From: Paenibacillus agri
GTDB taxonomy: Bacteria > Bacillota > Bacilli > Paenibacillales > Paenibacillaceae
Reading direction: 5' to 3'
Assembly (NCBI RefSeq): GCF_013359945.1
Contig: NZ_JABWCS010000215.1
Span: 62,001 to 126,000 of the forward strand
DNA: 64,000 nt
The notes under the pieces are model-generated. The model was not told where the DNA came from. It worked only from the letters and a program-made list of their open reading frames with translations, and searched no databases. The translations under genes were made by a program, and so were the position numbers. Shown in pieces: positions 24,769 through 34,687 of the stretch. Positions within the stretch are counted from its first letter, which is position 1. Every line of letters begins with the position of its first letter.

Positions 24769-26562
24769 ATGTGGTCAAGACTTGTTAAGCCACTTGTGAA
24801 ACTGAACGTCAAGCAGCAGTTAATCCTGCTCTTCCTGATTATGATCTCTCCCATTCTGATTCTGAACAGCTACGGCAATTTGAAGGCCGAGGGCATTCTC
24901 AAGCGTCATGTTACGAATGCATATGTGGAGCTGAATAAACAGAACTTTACGATTATTAACCGGGATATTGAGACCGTTAACAAAATCACCACCACCATCA
25001 TTCAGAACCCGCTGATTCAACAGCTGAGCACAAAATCCAATGAAATTGTGATGGATTCGTTCAAGCGTTATGAGGCTATAGAAAAGCTGCTGCTCAGCTA
25101 CTCCCAGGGTACCGGCAAGGATGATGTTGTTTATTACTCGCTCTATGTATACGATCCGGAGGATAAATATTTCTTTGCCCCGAACTTTCCGCAGGTCAAG
25201 AAGGCGGGAGTTTATTTTTTCTCCAAGGAAGAGGAGCCTAGTTGGTTCCAATCGGCGGTGCAGCAGAAAGGGCGGGGCTATCTGCAGTTTATGGACAGAC
25301 TCAGTGCCCAGGCCGAGAATAACAAGACACTTACCTATGTCAGGGCGGTCAACAACATTTACCGTGGAGAAGGGACCATTGGCGTATTGGTCGTGACTAA
25401 AATGGAGTCCAAAATCAGTGAATCGCTGAAATCGATATCCCTGCCTGACGGTGAGATCTACCTCACAGATATGAATAATCTTGTACTTGCTTCTACGATT
25501 AACAATTTAGGTGACCATATTGAACTGCCGGAAGGGGCAGAGGAGGGAGATCCGGAAGGCATCGTGGATGTTATCACCAATGATTTTATTTATGTGGTCA
25601 ATAACAACCATGCCCTGGGTCAGAAGCTTGTCTACAAGGTTCCTGTAAAAGCGCTTTTACAGCAGCAAAATGAGATGAAGAGGGTCATACAATATATCAC
25701 CATCGCCTATGCGGTATTCGGGCTGATCATTATTACATATTTCTGGCGTTCCCTGATGACGCCTCTGCAAAAGCTAGCCTTTTTCGTGCGTAAATACGAA
25801 CCTGGCAATCGTGTCCCAGAGACGCCAAGGTGGGGCAGCAATGACGAGGTCAGCGTGCTGATCACTTCCACGTATGATATGGCCCGAAGGCTTAATGGCC
25901 TGATTACTTACAAGTATAAAATGGAACTGAAGCAGAAAGAATCGCAGCTGCAATTGCTTTACCAACAAATCAATCCCCATCTGCTATATAATACACTCGA
26001 GAGCATATATTGGAAAATATCACTTGAAGGTAATGCGGAATCTGCCGAGATGGTCAAGCAGCTGTCCAAGCTGATGAAGATTAGTCTCAGTCGTGGCAGA
26101 GAGTTGATTACACTGGAGGAAGAACTGGAACATGCCTCTGCTTATATCAAGCTCCAGCAGCACCGGTATGATTATGTTTTTCGGGTTGAGATGAATATTG
26201 ATCCGGATATTAAGAGCAACTTGATTCCGAAGATCACTCTGCAGCCGTTGATCGAGAATGCCATCATTCATGGCGTGAAGAATATGGGGGAAGACGGCGA
26301 GATTATTATTACAGCCTGGATGGAGGAGGATTACATCCTTATCTCCATAGAAGATAACGGTTACAAAGAGGTTGATTTTGAGGCAATTATGTGGATTCTT
26401 GATGAAGAAAATCCAAATCCGACCAGCGGATATGGCATCCGTAATGTCAACCAGCGTATACATCTGCATTTTGGCCCTGAATATGGTATTAGTTATGCTG
26501 CCCGCGCGGGTGGTGGAACCCAGGTAGTAGTCAAGCTGCCGAAATCGGAGAATCACGAATAA
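24769..26562 (+). CDS. YesM/LytS-type sensor histidine kinase
   Basis: A 597-residue membrane kinase that pairs with the response regulator 15 bp downstream. A first transmembrane helix lies at about residues 16-34, followed by an extracellular sensing region of about 260 residues, a second helix near 308-326, a HAMP-like linker, the His_kinase domain (Q-I-N-P-H-L-L-Y-N-T-L-E, His near 406) and an ATPase domain with the N-box L-Q-P-L-I-E-N-A. The G1 box reads E-D-N-G-Y-K instead of the usual D-N-G-x-G, while G2 (Y-G-I-R-N-V) is normal. The ATG at 24769 has CTGGAGGTG upstream. Adjacent sugar permeases suggest it senses a carbohydrate. Confidence 0.9.
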   Translation: MWSRLVKPLVKLNVKQQLILLFLIMISPILILNSYGNLKAEGILKRHVTNAYVELNKQNFTIINRDIETVNKITTTIIQNPLIQQLSTKSNEIVMDSFKRYEAIEKLLLSYSQGTGKDDVVYYSLYVYDPEDKYFFAPNFPQVKKAGVYFFSKEEEPSWFQSAVQQKGRGYLQFMDRLSAQAENNKTLTYVRAVNNIYRGEGTIGVLVVTKMESKISESLKSISLPDGEIYLTDMNNLVLASTINNLGDHIELPEGAEEGDPEGIVDVITNDFIYVVNNNHALGQKLVYKVPVKALLQQQNEMKRVIQYITIAYAVFGLIIITYFWRSLMTPLQKLAFFVRKYEPGNRVPETPRWGSNDEVSVLITSTYDMARRLNGLITYKYKMELKQKESQLQLLYQQINPHLLYNTLESIYWKISLEGNAESAEMVKQLSKLMKISLSRGRELITLEEELEHASAYIKLQQHRYDYVFRVEMNIDPDIKSNLIPKITLQPLIENAIIHGVKNMGEDGEIIITAWMEEDYILISIEDNGYKEVDFEAIMWILDEENPNPTSGYGIRNVNQRIHLHFGPEYGISYAARAGGGTQVVVKLPKSENHE

Positions 26563-26577
26563 AAGGAGAATATCGAT

Positions 26578-27906
26578 ATGTTTAATATTTTGGTAGTGGA
26601 CGATGAGCCGTTGATTGTTAAAGGACTTAGCAGTCTGCTTGCTTCATCCGGTTTGGAAATCGATCATATTTATACGGCAAACAGCGGTTTTGAGGCGCTA
26701 GATTGCATACGAATGGAAGATATCGATCTGCTGGTTACGGATATTCAGATGGGCGCCATGAGCGGCATTGATCTGATGCAGCATGCGAAACTGACCAAGC
26801 CTTGGGTACAAACCATTGTCATCTCAGCGCATGAGACGTTTCAGTATGCCCAAATGGCGGTACGGCTAGGAGCCAAGGATTATTTGATCAAGCCCTTGAA
26901 CAGCGAGCAGTTTCTGGACTCTGTACGTAATGTGCTGCTGAAGCTGGATAAGCCTTCACCGGAGCTGGATACGTTCATGTCCGGTATCAGCGAGAGCTTT
27001 CGCTTAGAAGAGACGCAGCCGGAATACAGTCAACTGTTGACTGAATTGCTGGCGAATCCGGATAAGGTGCTGGCTGACCCGCGCAGTCTGCAAAAAATAG
27101 ATGCCCTTAACCTTCAGGGGCCTTTCTTTTCGGTCATCAAGATCAAGCTTCCGTTGTCTGATCCGGGATCAGAGAAGAAATATTGCGCCAATGATAAGCG
27201 CCTCTTATGTTATGCAGCCTTGAATATTGCCAAGGAGCTTATGGATCAGGAGTGGAACTCTATTGCTTTTTACTCTCCAGAGGGAGAAATAACGATCATT
27301 ATCCAGTGGGATGAGAAAAGCTATGAAGAATCTTCCTCGGGCCAGATTAACCGGTTAGATGTTCTCGGTCGCAGTTTGCATTTTAATATTCATAAATATC
27401 TGCATCTGCACGCGGTTATCGGGATTAGCCAGATTCTGAAGGGACTGCCGTTTATGAATGTGCTGAACCGGCAGGCTTCAAAGGCTATTCTCTGGAACAA
27501 GGAGCATAGCGACCACTATGTGTTCTACTATGGTGATTTTAACTGGAATAATTACGCAATAGATCCTTCTGCCGAAGAACTACATACGCGAAGCAACCTC
27601 ATCGTCCAGAAAGCGAAGGAATACATCGACGAGAACTATGCGCAAAAAGGTCTGACTATTCACGAGGTGGCGAAGAAAAATCATGTAAGTCCCAACTATC
27701 TGAGCTACCTGTTCAAGAAGAATACAGGCTTTAATCTGTGGGAGTATGTGATTAAGCTGCGGATGGAGGAAAGCCGGGAAATGATCCTGAATACGGATCT
27801 GCGAAGATATGAAATTGCAGAGCGAGTAGGCTATGAATCGCCGGAACATTTTAGCAAAATATTCAAAAAATACTATGGAATTAGCCCCAGCGAATTGAAG
27901 AAGTAA
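26578..27906 (+). CDS. YesN-type response regulator with AraC DNA-binding domain
   Basis: A 442-residue regulator. The receiver domain (1-120) has acidic residues D8 and D9, phospho-acceptor Asp55 in V-T-D-I-Q-M, and K-P near residue 106. A middle region of about 200 residues is typical of YesN-like regulators. The C-terminal 100 residues form an AraC-type double helix-turn-helix ending I-A-E-R-V-G-Y-E-S-P-E-H-F-S-K-I-F-K-K. It is expected to activate the downstream permease and solute-binding protein genes when phosphorylated by the kinase encoded 15 bp upstream. Confidence 0.93.
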   Translation: MFNILVVDDEPLIVKGLSSLLASSGLEIDHIYTANSGFEALDCIRMEDIDLLVTDIQMGAMSGIDLMQHAKLTKPWVQTIVISAHETFQYAQMAVRLGAKDYLIKPLNSEQFLDSVRNVLLKLDKPSPELDTFMSGISESFRLEETQPEYSQLLTELLANPDKVLADPRSLQKIDALNLQGPFFSVIKIKLPLSDPGSEKKYCANDKRLLCYAALNIAKELMDQEWNSIAFYSPEGEITIIIQWDEKSYEESSSGQINRLDVLGRSLHFNIHKYLHLHAVIGISQILKGLPFMNVLNRQASKAILWNKEHSDHYVFYYGDFNWNNYAIDPSAEELHTRSNLIVQKAKEYIDENYAQKGLTIHEVAKKNHVSPNYLSYLFKKNTGFNLWEYVIKLRMEESREMILNTDLRRYEIAERVGYESPEHFSKIFKKYYGISPSELKK

Positions 27907-28025
27907 GAACAGTCATTACTTCGATAGATATACACATGTTCAGTACAAGCCTGATTTTCTACAATTTAAGGTAGGAAGCATTTTGCGAAAAAATGCCGAA
28001 CGAACCAAAGGAATGAGGGAGCTTG

Positions 28026-28958
28026 ATGAACCAAACTGCAGTAGTAAACGAAAACCCGGGGGCACAGATGGAGCGTAAATCGTCCACGCCACAACGGAAT
28101 GGCCGCTGGAAGAAAAACTTCTGGGGCTACATGTTCCTTGTACCCGCATTTGTAATTTTCATCCTATTCATGTGGGTTCCCATTTTGAAGGGCTTAGTGT
28201 ACAGCTTTTATCACGTCGATTTCGTTTCAGGCAATACTTTTGTGGGCTTTGACAACTATGCCAGAGCACTTACAGATCCCGATGTATTAACGGCTGTAAA
28301 GAATACCCTCTATTACATGGCATTGTGTTTTGTCCTCGGATTTTGGGTTCCAATCGCCTTCGCGATCGCGATCTCGGAGCTCCGCAGATTTGGAGGCTTT
28401 GTGCGGGTAGCTGCTTACTTGCCTTTTGTCGTACCAGGCGTCGTGTTGTACGGACTATGGAGATGGCTGTACGATCCGGTTGGACCAATCAATGCGTTAC
28501 TTGGCACTTTTGGAATCGACCAAATTGCGTTTTTGACTGACACCAGATGGTCTATGATTTCACTCGTCTTTATGGAGACCTGGCAGCAATTCGGTTCAGG
28601 GATGCTAATATATCTGGCAGCGGTGCTGAGCATTCCGCGTGACTGGTATGAAGCGGCAGAAATTGACGGTGCTGGTGTATGGGCACGTATTCGTCATATT
28701 ACATTGCCTTCTATGCGTAATCTGATCATTCTGATGCTTATTTTGCAGGTTATCGGCACTTCGCAAGGGTACCAGTCACAGATGGCTTTGCTTGATGGTG
28801 GACCTAACAACACCACGTTGACCTATGCGCTCCTGATGGTTAAATACGCGTTTACAAAACTTGATTATGGAACGGCTACTGCACTAGGCATGCTTATGTT
28901 CATCGTCCTGGGCGGTTTGGGCGTCTTACAGTTCAAGCTCAACAAGGAGGACAACTAA
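28026..28958 (+). CDS. Carbohydrate ABC transporter permease 1, MalF-type (system 1)
   Basis: A 310-residue inner-membrane permease of the CUT1 sugar family. A cytoplasmic N-terminal tail of about 30 residues is followed by six hydrophobic helices and the EAA loop E-A-A-E-I-D-G-A-G-V-W-A-R near residue 212, which contacts the ATPase. The ATG at 28026 is preferred over an upstream TTG. It is paired with the next permease, only 1 bp away. No ATPase gene lies in the cluster, so a shared MsmX-type ATPase is likely (known for CUT1 systems; inference here). Confidence 0.93.
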   Translation: MNQTAVVNENPGAQMERKSSTPQRNGRWKKNFWGYMFLVPAFVIFILFMWVPILKGLVYSFYHVDFVSGNTFVGFDNYARALTDPDVLTAVKNTLYYMALCFVLGFWVPIAFAIAISELRRFGGFVRVAAYLPFVVPGVVLYGLWRWLYDPVGPINALLGTFGIDQIAFLTDTRWSMISLVFMETWQQFGSGMLIYLAAVLSIPRDWYEAAEIDGAGVWARIRHITLPSMRNLIILMLILQVIGTSQGYQSQMALLDGGPNNTTLTYALLMVKYAFTKLDYGTATALGMLMFIVLGGLGVLQFKLNKEDN

Positions 28959-28959
28959 G

Positions 28960-29832
28960 ATGAAAAGTGGAGACAGAGGTATATTATCGGAACACGATCT
29001 TAAGCAGACCAGTAATAAAATCGTATATGGAATAATGGTTTTGGTTATATGTGCCATGGTGTTCAGCATGTTGTATCCTATACTCATGATGATGTTTAAC
29101 GGACTCAAGTCCAATACAGAAGTAAACACGTTCCCGCCACACTTTTTCCCGCAGGAATGGCATTTTGACAACCTGAAGCAAGCAATGAACTATATTGATC
29201 TGTTTTCATACCTAAGAAACACTATCTATATCTTTGTGGGTAACATGTTAATGACCCTGGTAGTGTTGGGGATGGCGTCGTTTAGTATCTCCCGGATGAA
29301 TGTACCTTATAAGAAAGCTATTTATTTCTTCTTCCTGATGACCCTGTTCATTCCGGCGAGCAGTTATATGGTTCCAAACTTTGTCAACTTGAAGGAACTG
29401 GGCTTGCTGAACCAATACGCAGCTTTCTGGCTGCCAGCAGGTGCGAATACATTCTATTTCCTGTTGCTCAAGAACTTCTTTGACGGTATTCACCCTGAAA
29501 TCTTCGAAGCCGCCCGGATCGACGGAGCCTCGGAGCCAAGAAGCTTCTTCTCCATCGCAGTACCGCTGTCGGTTCCGATTTTCGCAACACTTGCCATCTT
29601 TATCTTCTCTACAGCATGGAATGACTGGTTCTGGCCGTCACTCGTTATGCATAGTGATGACAAGTACACATTGGCAACAGCGATCTATAAGTATGTTATT
29701 AACGTTAAGGCACTCAATACCAATATCAAGTTTGCGATTCTTTTCCTTGTCAGTTTGCCGCCAATTGTCGTATTCTTGATCTTCCAGAAGTTCATTATGC
29801 GCGGTGTGGCTTTATCCGCTGTCAAAGGTTAA
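28960..29832 (+). CDS. Carbohydrate ABC transporter permease 2, MalG-type (system 1)
   Basis: A 290-residue CUT1 permease with six predicted helices and the EAA loop E-A-A-R-I-D-G-A-S-E near residue 185. It starts one base after the stop of permease 1, with an AAGGAGG ribosome binding site inside that gene's end, so the two are cotranslated. Together they form the membrane channel for the sugar delivered by the solute-binding lipoprotein encoded next. Confidence 0.94.
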   Translation: MKSGDRGILSEHDLKQTSNKIVYGIMVLVICAMVFSMLYPILMMMFNGLKSNTEVNTFPPHFFPQEWHFDNLKQAMNYIDLFSYLRNTIYIFVGNMLMTLVVLGMASFSISRMNVPYKKAIYFFFLMTLFIPASSYMVPNFVNLKELGLLNQYAAFWLPAGANTFYFLLLKNFFDGIHPEIFEAARIDGASEPRSFFSIAVPLSVPIFATLAIFIFSTAWNDWFWPSLVMHSDDKYTLATAIYKYVINVKALNTNIKFAILFLVSLPPIVVFLIFQKFIMRGVALSAVKG

Positions 29833-29897
29833 ATTTAATGTCTGATTCTACTACCAATCGTAAACTTACACATAAAAGGAATATAAATGCACCTCGT

Positions 29898-29912
29898 TTG
29901 TAAACGATTTCT
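29898..29912. promoter_or_regulatory. Candidate cre (CcpA) site before the solute-binding protein gene
   Basis: TTGTAAACGATTTCT fits the relaxed cre consensus WTGNAANCGNWNNCW at every defined position, 52 bp before the gene start. It suggests catabolite repression of this importer. Confidence 0.55.
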
Positions 29913-29963
29913 CTTTTATGATCAATGTGTAAGATAATTATGAAATTGAAAAGGGGAGTTTCA

Positions 29964-31424
29964 ATGCGCAAGTATTCCACTATGCTACTAAGCCTCCTGA
30001 TGGCCGGTTCGTTGCTTTCCGCTTGTGGCGGTAACAACGGTAATACAGCCAGCGAAAAGGGCGGGGACGCAACTACAGCCCCAACGAATGCCGCAACAGA
30101 CAATTCAAGCGGCACCGATGCAGCTGCTAAGGATGACATTACCCAAAGAAAAGTTACAATCAAGATTCACTATCCGACACCTGACCTTACGGAAATCAGA
30201 GCTCAGGAAGATGACAAAATTAAGCGTTTCCAAGCTGAATATCCAAACGTTGAAATCGTTAAGGATGACTGGCAGTACAACGTAAATGAAATCGGCATCA
30301 AGATGGCTGCCAACGAGGCACCAACGTTCTTCAATACCTTTGCTACAGAAGCTAAGTTCCTGGTTGAAAAGGGCTGGGTAGCCGATATCACAGATCTTTG
30401 GAACAACTATGAACACAAAGATGAAATTAACCCTGTCCTGCAGAATCAGTTCATCATTGACGGCAAAGTATATGGTGTAACACAAAAAGGTTATGTCACC
30501 ACTACAATGATCAACAAAAAGCTGCTTGATGAAAAAGGTGTAGCTGTTCCTCCACTTGACTGGACTTGGGACGATATGCTGAACACTGCCAAGGGCGCAG
30601 CGGATACTAAAAAAGGTATCTCTGGTATTGCTCCAATGGGTAAAGGTAATGAAGCTGGCTGGAACTGGACCAACTTCCTGTTCGAAGCAGGCGGAGAAAT
30701 CCAAAATATTGATGGCGGTAAGGTTGTAGCTACATTCAACTCCGACGCTGGTGTGAAAGCACTGGACTTCTATAAGCAGCTTAGATGGGAAGCTAATGCT
30801 ATTCCTCAAGACTGGGCACTTGGCTGGGGCGATGCTGTAGGCGCGTTCCAACAAAGCCGTACTGCAATGGTTATGGCCGGTTCTGACGGCGTTATCGAGC
30901 AAGCCCTGAACCAAGGCGGTTTGAAACCTGAAGAGGTGTTGACGTACCCAATGCCTGCAGCTGAAAAAGGCGGCAAGCACACAGGCGTACTTGGTGGCGA
31001 CTATCTCGTAATCAACCCGAATGCAACGAAAGACGAGCAAGAGATGGCTTTCCGTTACATCACATTCGACTACTTCTCTGAGAAGGGGCTGGATGCACTT
31101 GATGCGGTAATCAAGCAACGTGAAGCAGACGGTAAATTCTTCATTCCGCCGCTTCTTGACTACTTCTCCGCTGATTCTGAATTCGGTAAGAAGACTAAAG
31201 CTGTCTATGATAAGTACACAAACGTCTACCAATACAATCCGGAAATCATGAACCTGCTGGACGGTAAGCCAGAAGCTCAGTACAATACTCAGGACTACTA
31301 TGCAACAATGTCCAATGTCATTCAAGAGCTGTTCTCCAAAAAAGGAACGGATTCCAAAGCTCAGCTTGATGCTGCTGCTAAAACAGTCCAAGAGAAATTC
31401 TTCGACGGAATCAAAGTACAATAA
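29964..31424 (+). CDS. ABC transporter extracellular sugar-binding lipoprotein (system 1)
   Basis: A 486-residue solute-binding protein of the family-1 (COG1653) sugar type. A lipoprotein signal peptide ends L-L-S-A-C near residue 20, then a Gly/Asn/Thr-rich linker precedes the binding fold, with W-T-W-D-D-M-L-N and A-M-V-M-A-G-S-D-G among conserved-looking segments. The ATG at 29964 follows AAAAGGGGAG at good spacing; upstream in-frame codons would spoil the signal peptide. It is separated from permease 2 by 131 bp carrying a cre-like site, so it may be transcribed independently at higher level. Substrate unknown; the neighbouring GH65 genes suggest a disaccharide or oligosaccharide. Confidence 0.92.
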   Translation: MRKYSTMLLSLLMAGSLLSACGGNNGNTASEKGGDATTAPTNAATDNSSGTDAAAKDDITQRKVTIKIHYPTPDLTEIRAQEDDKIKRFQAEYPNVEIVKDDWQYNVNEIGIKMAANEAPTFFNTFATEAKFLVEKGWVADITDLWNNYEHKDEINPVLQNQFIIDGKVYGVTQKGYVTTTMINKKLLDEKGVAVPPLDWTWDDMLNTAKGAADTKKGISGIAPMGKGNEAGWNWTNFLFEAGGEIQNIDGGKVVATFNSDAGVKALDFYKQLRWEANAIPQDWALGWGDAVGAFQQSRTAMVMAGSDGVIEQALNQGGLKPEEVLTYPMPAAEKGGKHTGVLGGDYLVINPNATKDEQEMAFRYITFDYFSEKGLDALDAVIKQREADGKFFIPPLLDYFSADSEFGKKTKAVYDKYTNVYQYNPEIMNLLDGKPEAQYNTQDYYATMSNVIQELFSKKGTDSKAQLDAAAKTVQEKFFDGIKVQ

Positions 31425-31779
31425 TCAGACTTCAGCATAATCGCTGTAACTGAATAGCACGAACAAAGGGATGTCCCAGAAACCATGTGAATGGTGAGGG
31501 GCGTCCCTTCGTATTATTGGATCAACTAGAGATTACTGGTTGGTCTTTTTTAATAGCCTTTTTTTGTTAGGTATATTTGAGATTAAAGAGTGACCAGGAG
31601 TGGTACTGAATGCGTGTGAGGGATTGTGAATCTTCTGTGATTCATGGAGTGCTGAATGAAGAGCAAGATGTTTCTTTTTAGTTATATATAATAAGGAATA
31701 CGTTGGTTAAAAGCCTAAAACAAGGGGAATTCAACGATTTTTTAAATAAAATATGGTTAAAATACCTGAATATGATTGA

Positions 31780-31794
31780 ATGTAAGCGCTTTGA
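31780..31794. promoter_or_regulatory. Candidate cre site upstream of adhE
   Basis: ATGTAAGCGCTTTGA matches the cre consensus WTGNAANCGNWNNCW at all but one defined position. It lies 33 bp upstream of the centre of the Fnr-like box. Confidence 0.55.
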
Positions 31795-31819
31795 AACACG
31801 TCAAAAAAACTTTATACTT

Positions 31820-31835
31820 TGTGAAAGATTTCACT
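31820..31835. promoter_or_regulatory. Fnr-like box of the adhE promoter
   Basis: TGTGAAAGATTTCACT matches TGTGA-N6-TCACA except the last base. A GATAAT -10-like hexamer at 31856-31861 would place the box centre near -41.5, the class II position, and no good -35 is present, as expected for an activator-dependent promoter. Confidence 0.75.
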
Positions 31836-31911
31836 ATACAAGACGAAAAGTATGTGATAATATGAACATGTAGAGAAAAACAACTCAAAAATTGACAGGA
31901 GGACGAGGGAC

Positions 31912-34533
31912 ATGGCAGTTAAAAATGAAGTGCCCGCCCAAGTGAAGCAACCAACAGCTGAGGAATATATTCAGACTTTGGTAGATAAAGCCAAGAAGGC
32001 TCAAGAAGCGTACATGCAGCTGGATCAAGAGCAAGTCAACACAATCGTTCATGCAATGGCGCTGGCAGGACTCGACAAGCACATGTATCTGGCGAAACTG
32101 GCCGTAGAAGAAACAGGTCGCGGGGTCTACGAAGATAAAATTACGAAGAACATTTTCGCAACAGAATATATCTGGCACGGAATTAAATATGACAAAACCG
32201 TAGGGGTCATCGAAGACAACTCCTACGAAAGTTTCCAAAAGATCGCCGAACCGGTCGGCATCGTTATGGGTATCACACCGGTAACCAATCCAACATCCAC
32301 CACGATGTTTAAAGCTTTGATCGCCGCAAAGACACGTAATCCTATTATATTCGGTTTTCATCCATCTGCGCAAGAGTGTAGTGCAGCATCCGCCAAAATT
32401 CTACATGACGCAGCAGTGAAAGCTGGCGCACCTGAGAACTGTATCCAATGGATCGAATTGCCTACGATGGACAAAACCAACGCTTTGATGAACAACCCTG
32501 ACGTTGCACTGATTCTGGCAACAGGCGGATCGGCGATGGTTAAAGCAGCTTATAGCTGTGGTAAACCGGCTCTGGGTGTAGGCCCTGGTAACGTGCCTGC
32601 CTTTATCGAGAAGAGTGCCGATATCGACCAAGCGGTAACTGACATCATTCTTTCCAAGACATTCGATAACGGTATGATTTGCGCATCCGAGCAAGCAGTA
32701 ATTATTGAAGAAGCTATCTTCGACCAAGTGAAGAAGAAAATGATTGCGAACGGTTGTTACTTTGTTAACAAAGAAGAAGCTGGCAAGCTGACTTCCGGCG
32801 CAATGAACGTTGAAAAATGTGCAGTGAATCCGGCAATTGTTGGCCAATCTGCAACGAAGATCGCGGAAATGTGCGGAATTCAAGTTCCAGCAGGCACTAA
32901 AATTCTGGTAGCTGAACTTGAAGGTGTAGGTACAAAATTCCCGCTGTCTGCAGAGAAGCTTAGCCCGGTACTGGCTTGCTATAAAGTTAAAAATGCTGAT
33001 CAAGGTATCGAACGTGCTGCCGAGATCGTTGAGTTCGGAGGCATGGGCCACAGCTCGGCTATCCACTCCAACAATGAAGAAGTGATCATGAAATTCTCGA
33101 ACCGTCTGCAAACCGGACGTATTCTGGTAAACTCGCCATCGACACACGGTGCCATCGGCGATATTTACAACACTAATATCCCTTCGCTGACCCTGGGCTG
33201 CGGATCTTACGGACGCAACTCGGTATCGCAAAACGTGACTGCCATCAATCTGATCAACGTGAAAAGGGTGAATCGTCGTACCGTGAATATGCAATGGTTT
33301 AAAGTACCCGACAAGATCTATTTCGAAAAAGGTGCAACTCAATACCTTGCCAAAATGCCTGATATTACACGTGTTGCGATTATCACTGACCCTATGATGG
33401 TGAAGCTGGGTTATGTGGAAAGAGTTGAACACTACTTGCGTCAACGTCAAACACCAGTAGCCATCGAAGTGTTCTCGGAAGTAGAACCAGATCCATCGAC
33501 AACTACAGTGGAAAAAGGTACAGCTATGATGAACAGATTCCAGCCGGACTGCATCATTGCACTTGGCGGCGGTTCCCCTATGGACGCAGCTAAAGGTATG
33601 TGGTTGTTCTATGAACACCCAGACGCTGACTTTAACGGTCTGAAACAAAAATTCATGGATATCCGTAAACGGGTCTACAAGTTCCCTAAACTGGGTAACA
33701 AAGCTAAATTCGTTGCCATTCCTACCACTTCGGGTACGGGTTCGGAAGTTACTTCTTTCGCGGTTATCACGGATAAAACAACTGAAAAACACACCAAATA
33801 TCCTTTGGCTGACTATGAGCTCACACCTGATGTAGCTATCATTGATCCAGAGTTCGTATACAGCTTGCCAAAAACTGCTGTTGCTGATACAGGTATGGAC
33901 GTTTTGACCCATGCGATTGAAGCCTATGTGTCGGTTATGGCTAGTGACTACTCCGATGGTCTGGCCATCAAAGCTATCCAGCTCGTATTCCAATACCTGG
34001 AGAAATCGGCACTGGAAGCTGATCCACTGGCCCGTGAGAAAATGCACAATGCTTCAACGCTTGCTGGTATGGCGTTTGCCAACGCGTTCCTGGGCATTAA
34101 CCACAGCTTGGCGCACAAATGGGGCGGTCAATATCACACGGCTCATGGTCGCACCAATGCGATTCTTATGCCACACGTTATCCGCTACAATGCCAAGAAA
34201 CCAACGAAGTTTGCTTCGTTCCCTAAGTATTCGCACTTCGTTGCTGATGAGCGCTATGCAGAAATCGCCCGTATTTTGGGACTGCCAGCTCGTACCACTG
34301 AAGAAGGGGTTACCAGCTTGATCAATGCTATCCGCGACATGAACAAAAAGCTGGGTATTGAGGAGTCGTTCCAACAGCTGGGCTTTGATCCTAAGGATTT
34401 CGAATCGCGTGTTGACTATCTGGCTGACCGTGCATTCGAAGACCAATGTACAACTGCCAATCCAAAAATGCCGCTTGTCAGCGAGCTTGCAGACGTATAC
34501 CGCAATGCTTTCTACGGCAAATTTGACAACTAA
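31912..34533 (+). CDS. adhE: Bifunctional acetaldehyde-CoA/alcohol dehydrogenase
   Basis: An 873-residue fusion that converts acetyl-CoA to acetaldehyde and then ethanol, oxidising two NADH; central to mixed-acid fermentation and known to form spirosomes. The N-terminal aldehyde dehydrogenase half has its catalytic cysteine in N-G-M-I-C-A-S-E near residue 257. The C-terminal half is an iron-dependent alcohol dehydrogenase with the G-G-G-S-P-M-D motif near residue 547 and metal-ligand histidines in D-V-L-T-H-A-I-E, H-S-L-A-H and H-G-R-T-N-A. A GACAGGAGGAC ribosome binding site precedes the ATG. Upstream Fnr and cre-like sites imply anaerobic and carbon-source control. pflB follows. Confidence 0.98.
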   Translation: MAVKNEVPAQVKQPTAEEYIQTLVDKAKKAQEAYMQLDQEQVNTIVHAMALAGLDKHMYLAKLAVEETGRGVYEDKITKNIFATEYIWHGIKYDKTVGVIEDNSYESFQKIAEPVGIVMGITPVTNPTSTTMFKALIAAKTRNPIIFGFHPSAQECSAASAKILHDAAVKAGAPENCIQWIELPTMDKTNALMNNPDVALILATGGSAMVKAAYSCGKPALGVGPGNVPAFIEKSADIDQAVTDIILSKTFDNGMICASEQAVIIEEAIFDQVKKKMIANGCYFVNKEEAGKLTSGAMNVEKCAVNPAIVGQSATKIAEMCGIQVPAGTKILVAELEGVGTKFPLSAEKLSPVLACYKVKNADQGIERAAEIVEFGGMGHSSAIHSNNEEVIMKFSNRLQTGRILVNSPSTHGAIGDIYNTNIPSLTLGCGSYGRNSVSQNVTAINLINVKRVNRRTVNMQWFKVPDKIYFEKGATQYLAKMPDITRVAIITDPMMVKLGYVERVEHYLRQRQTPVAIEVFSEVEPDPSTTTVEKGTAMMNRFQPDCIIALGGGSPMDAAKGMWLFYEHPDADFNGLKQKFMDIRKRVYKFPKLGNKAKFVAIPTTSGTGSEVTSFAVITDKTTEKHTKYPLADYELTPDVAIIDPEFVYSLPKTAVADTGMDVLTHAIEAYVSVMASDYSDGLAIKAIQLVFQYLEKSALEADPLAREKMHNASTLAGMAFANAFLGINHSLAHKWGGQYHTAHGRTNAILMPHVIRYNAKKPTKFASFPKYSHFVADERYAEIARILGLPARTTEEGVTSLINAIRDMNKKLGIEESFQQLGFDPKDFESRVDYLADRAFEDQCTTANPKMPLVSELADVYRNAFYGKFDN

Positions 34534-34582
34534 TACCAAGGGTTTAAGCTAAGAATTCTGTTCCTTGAGAAACTGGATGCTA

Positions 34583-34626
34583 GTGACAAATATCACCGAA
34601 AAGGTGATATTTGTCACAGTCCTTTT
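34583..34626 (+). terminator. Terminator of adhE
   Basis: A perfect 15-bp stem (GTGACAAATATCACC and its complement, 34583-34617) with a 5-nt loop is followed by CC and T5. Confidence 0.88.
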
Positions 34627-34687
34627 TCAGAAAATAAACTAAAATATTTATATAAACAAACAACGATCCCAGTTGTAAAATCACTTT

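Larger units (their letters stand above)
31425..31911. other. Intergenic region with adhE control signals
   Basis: 487 bp. An imperfect hairpin with AAGGGATGTCCC/GGGGCGTCCCTT arms (31465-31511) but only a weak T-rich tail probably ends the transporter transcript. The AT-rich right half holds a cre-like site and an Fnr-like box. I see no gene in it. Confidence 0.65.

Noticed and set aside
32401..34047. Long minus-strand open frame inside adhE (548 codons)
   Set aside because: Antisense to a full-length, clearly coding gene; no ribosome binding site or known domain. Codon bias of highly expressed genes produces such frames, as also in metE, pflB and the system 1 binding-protein gene.
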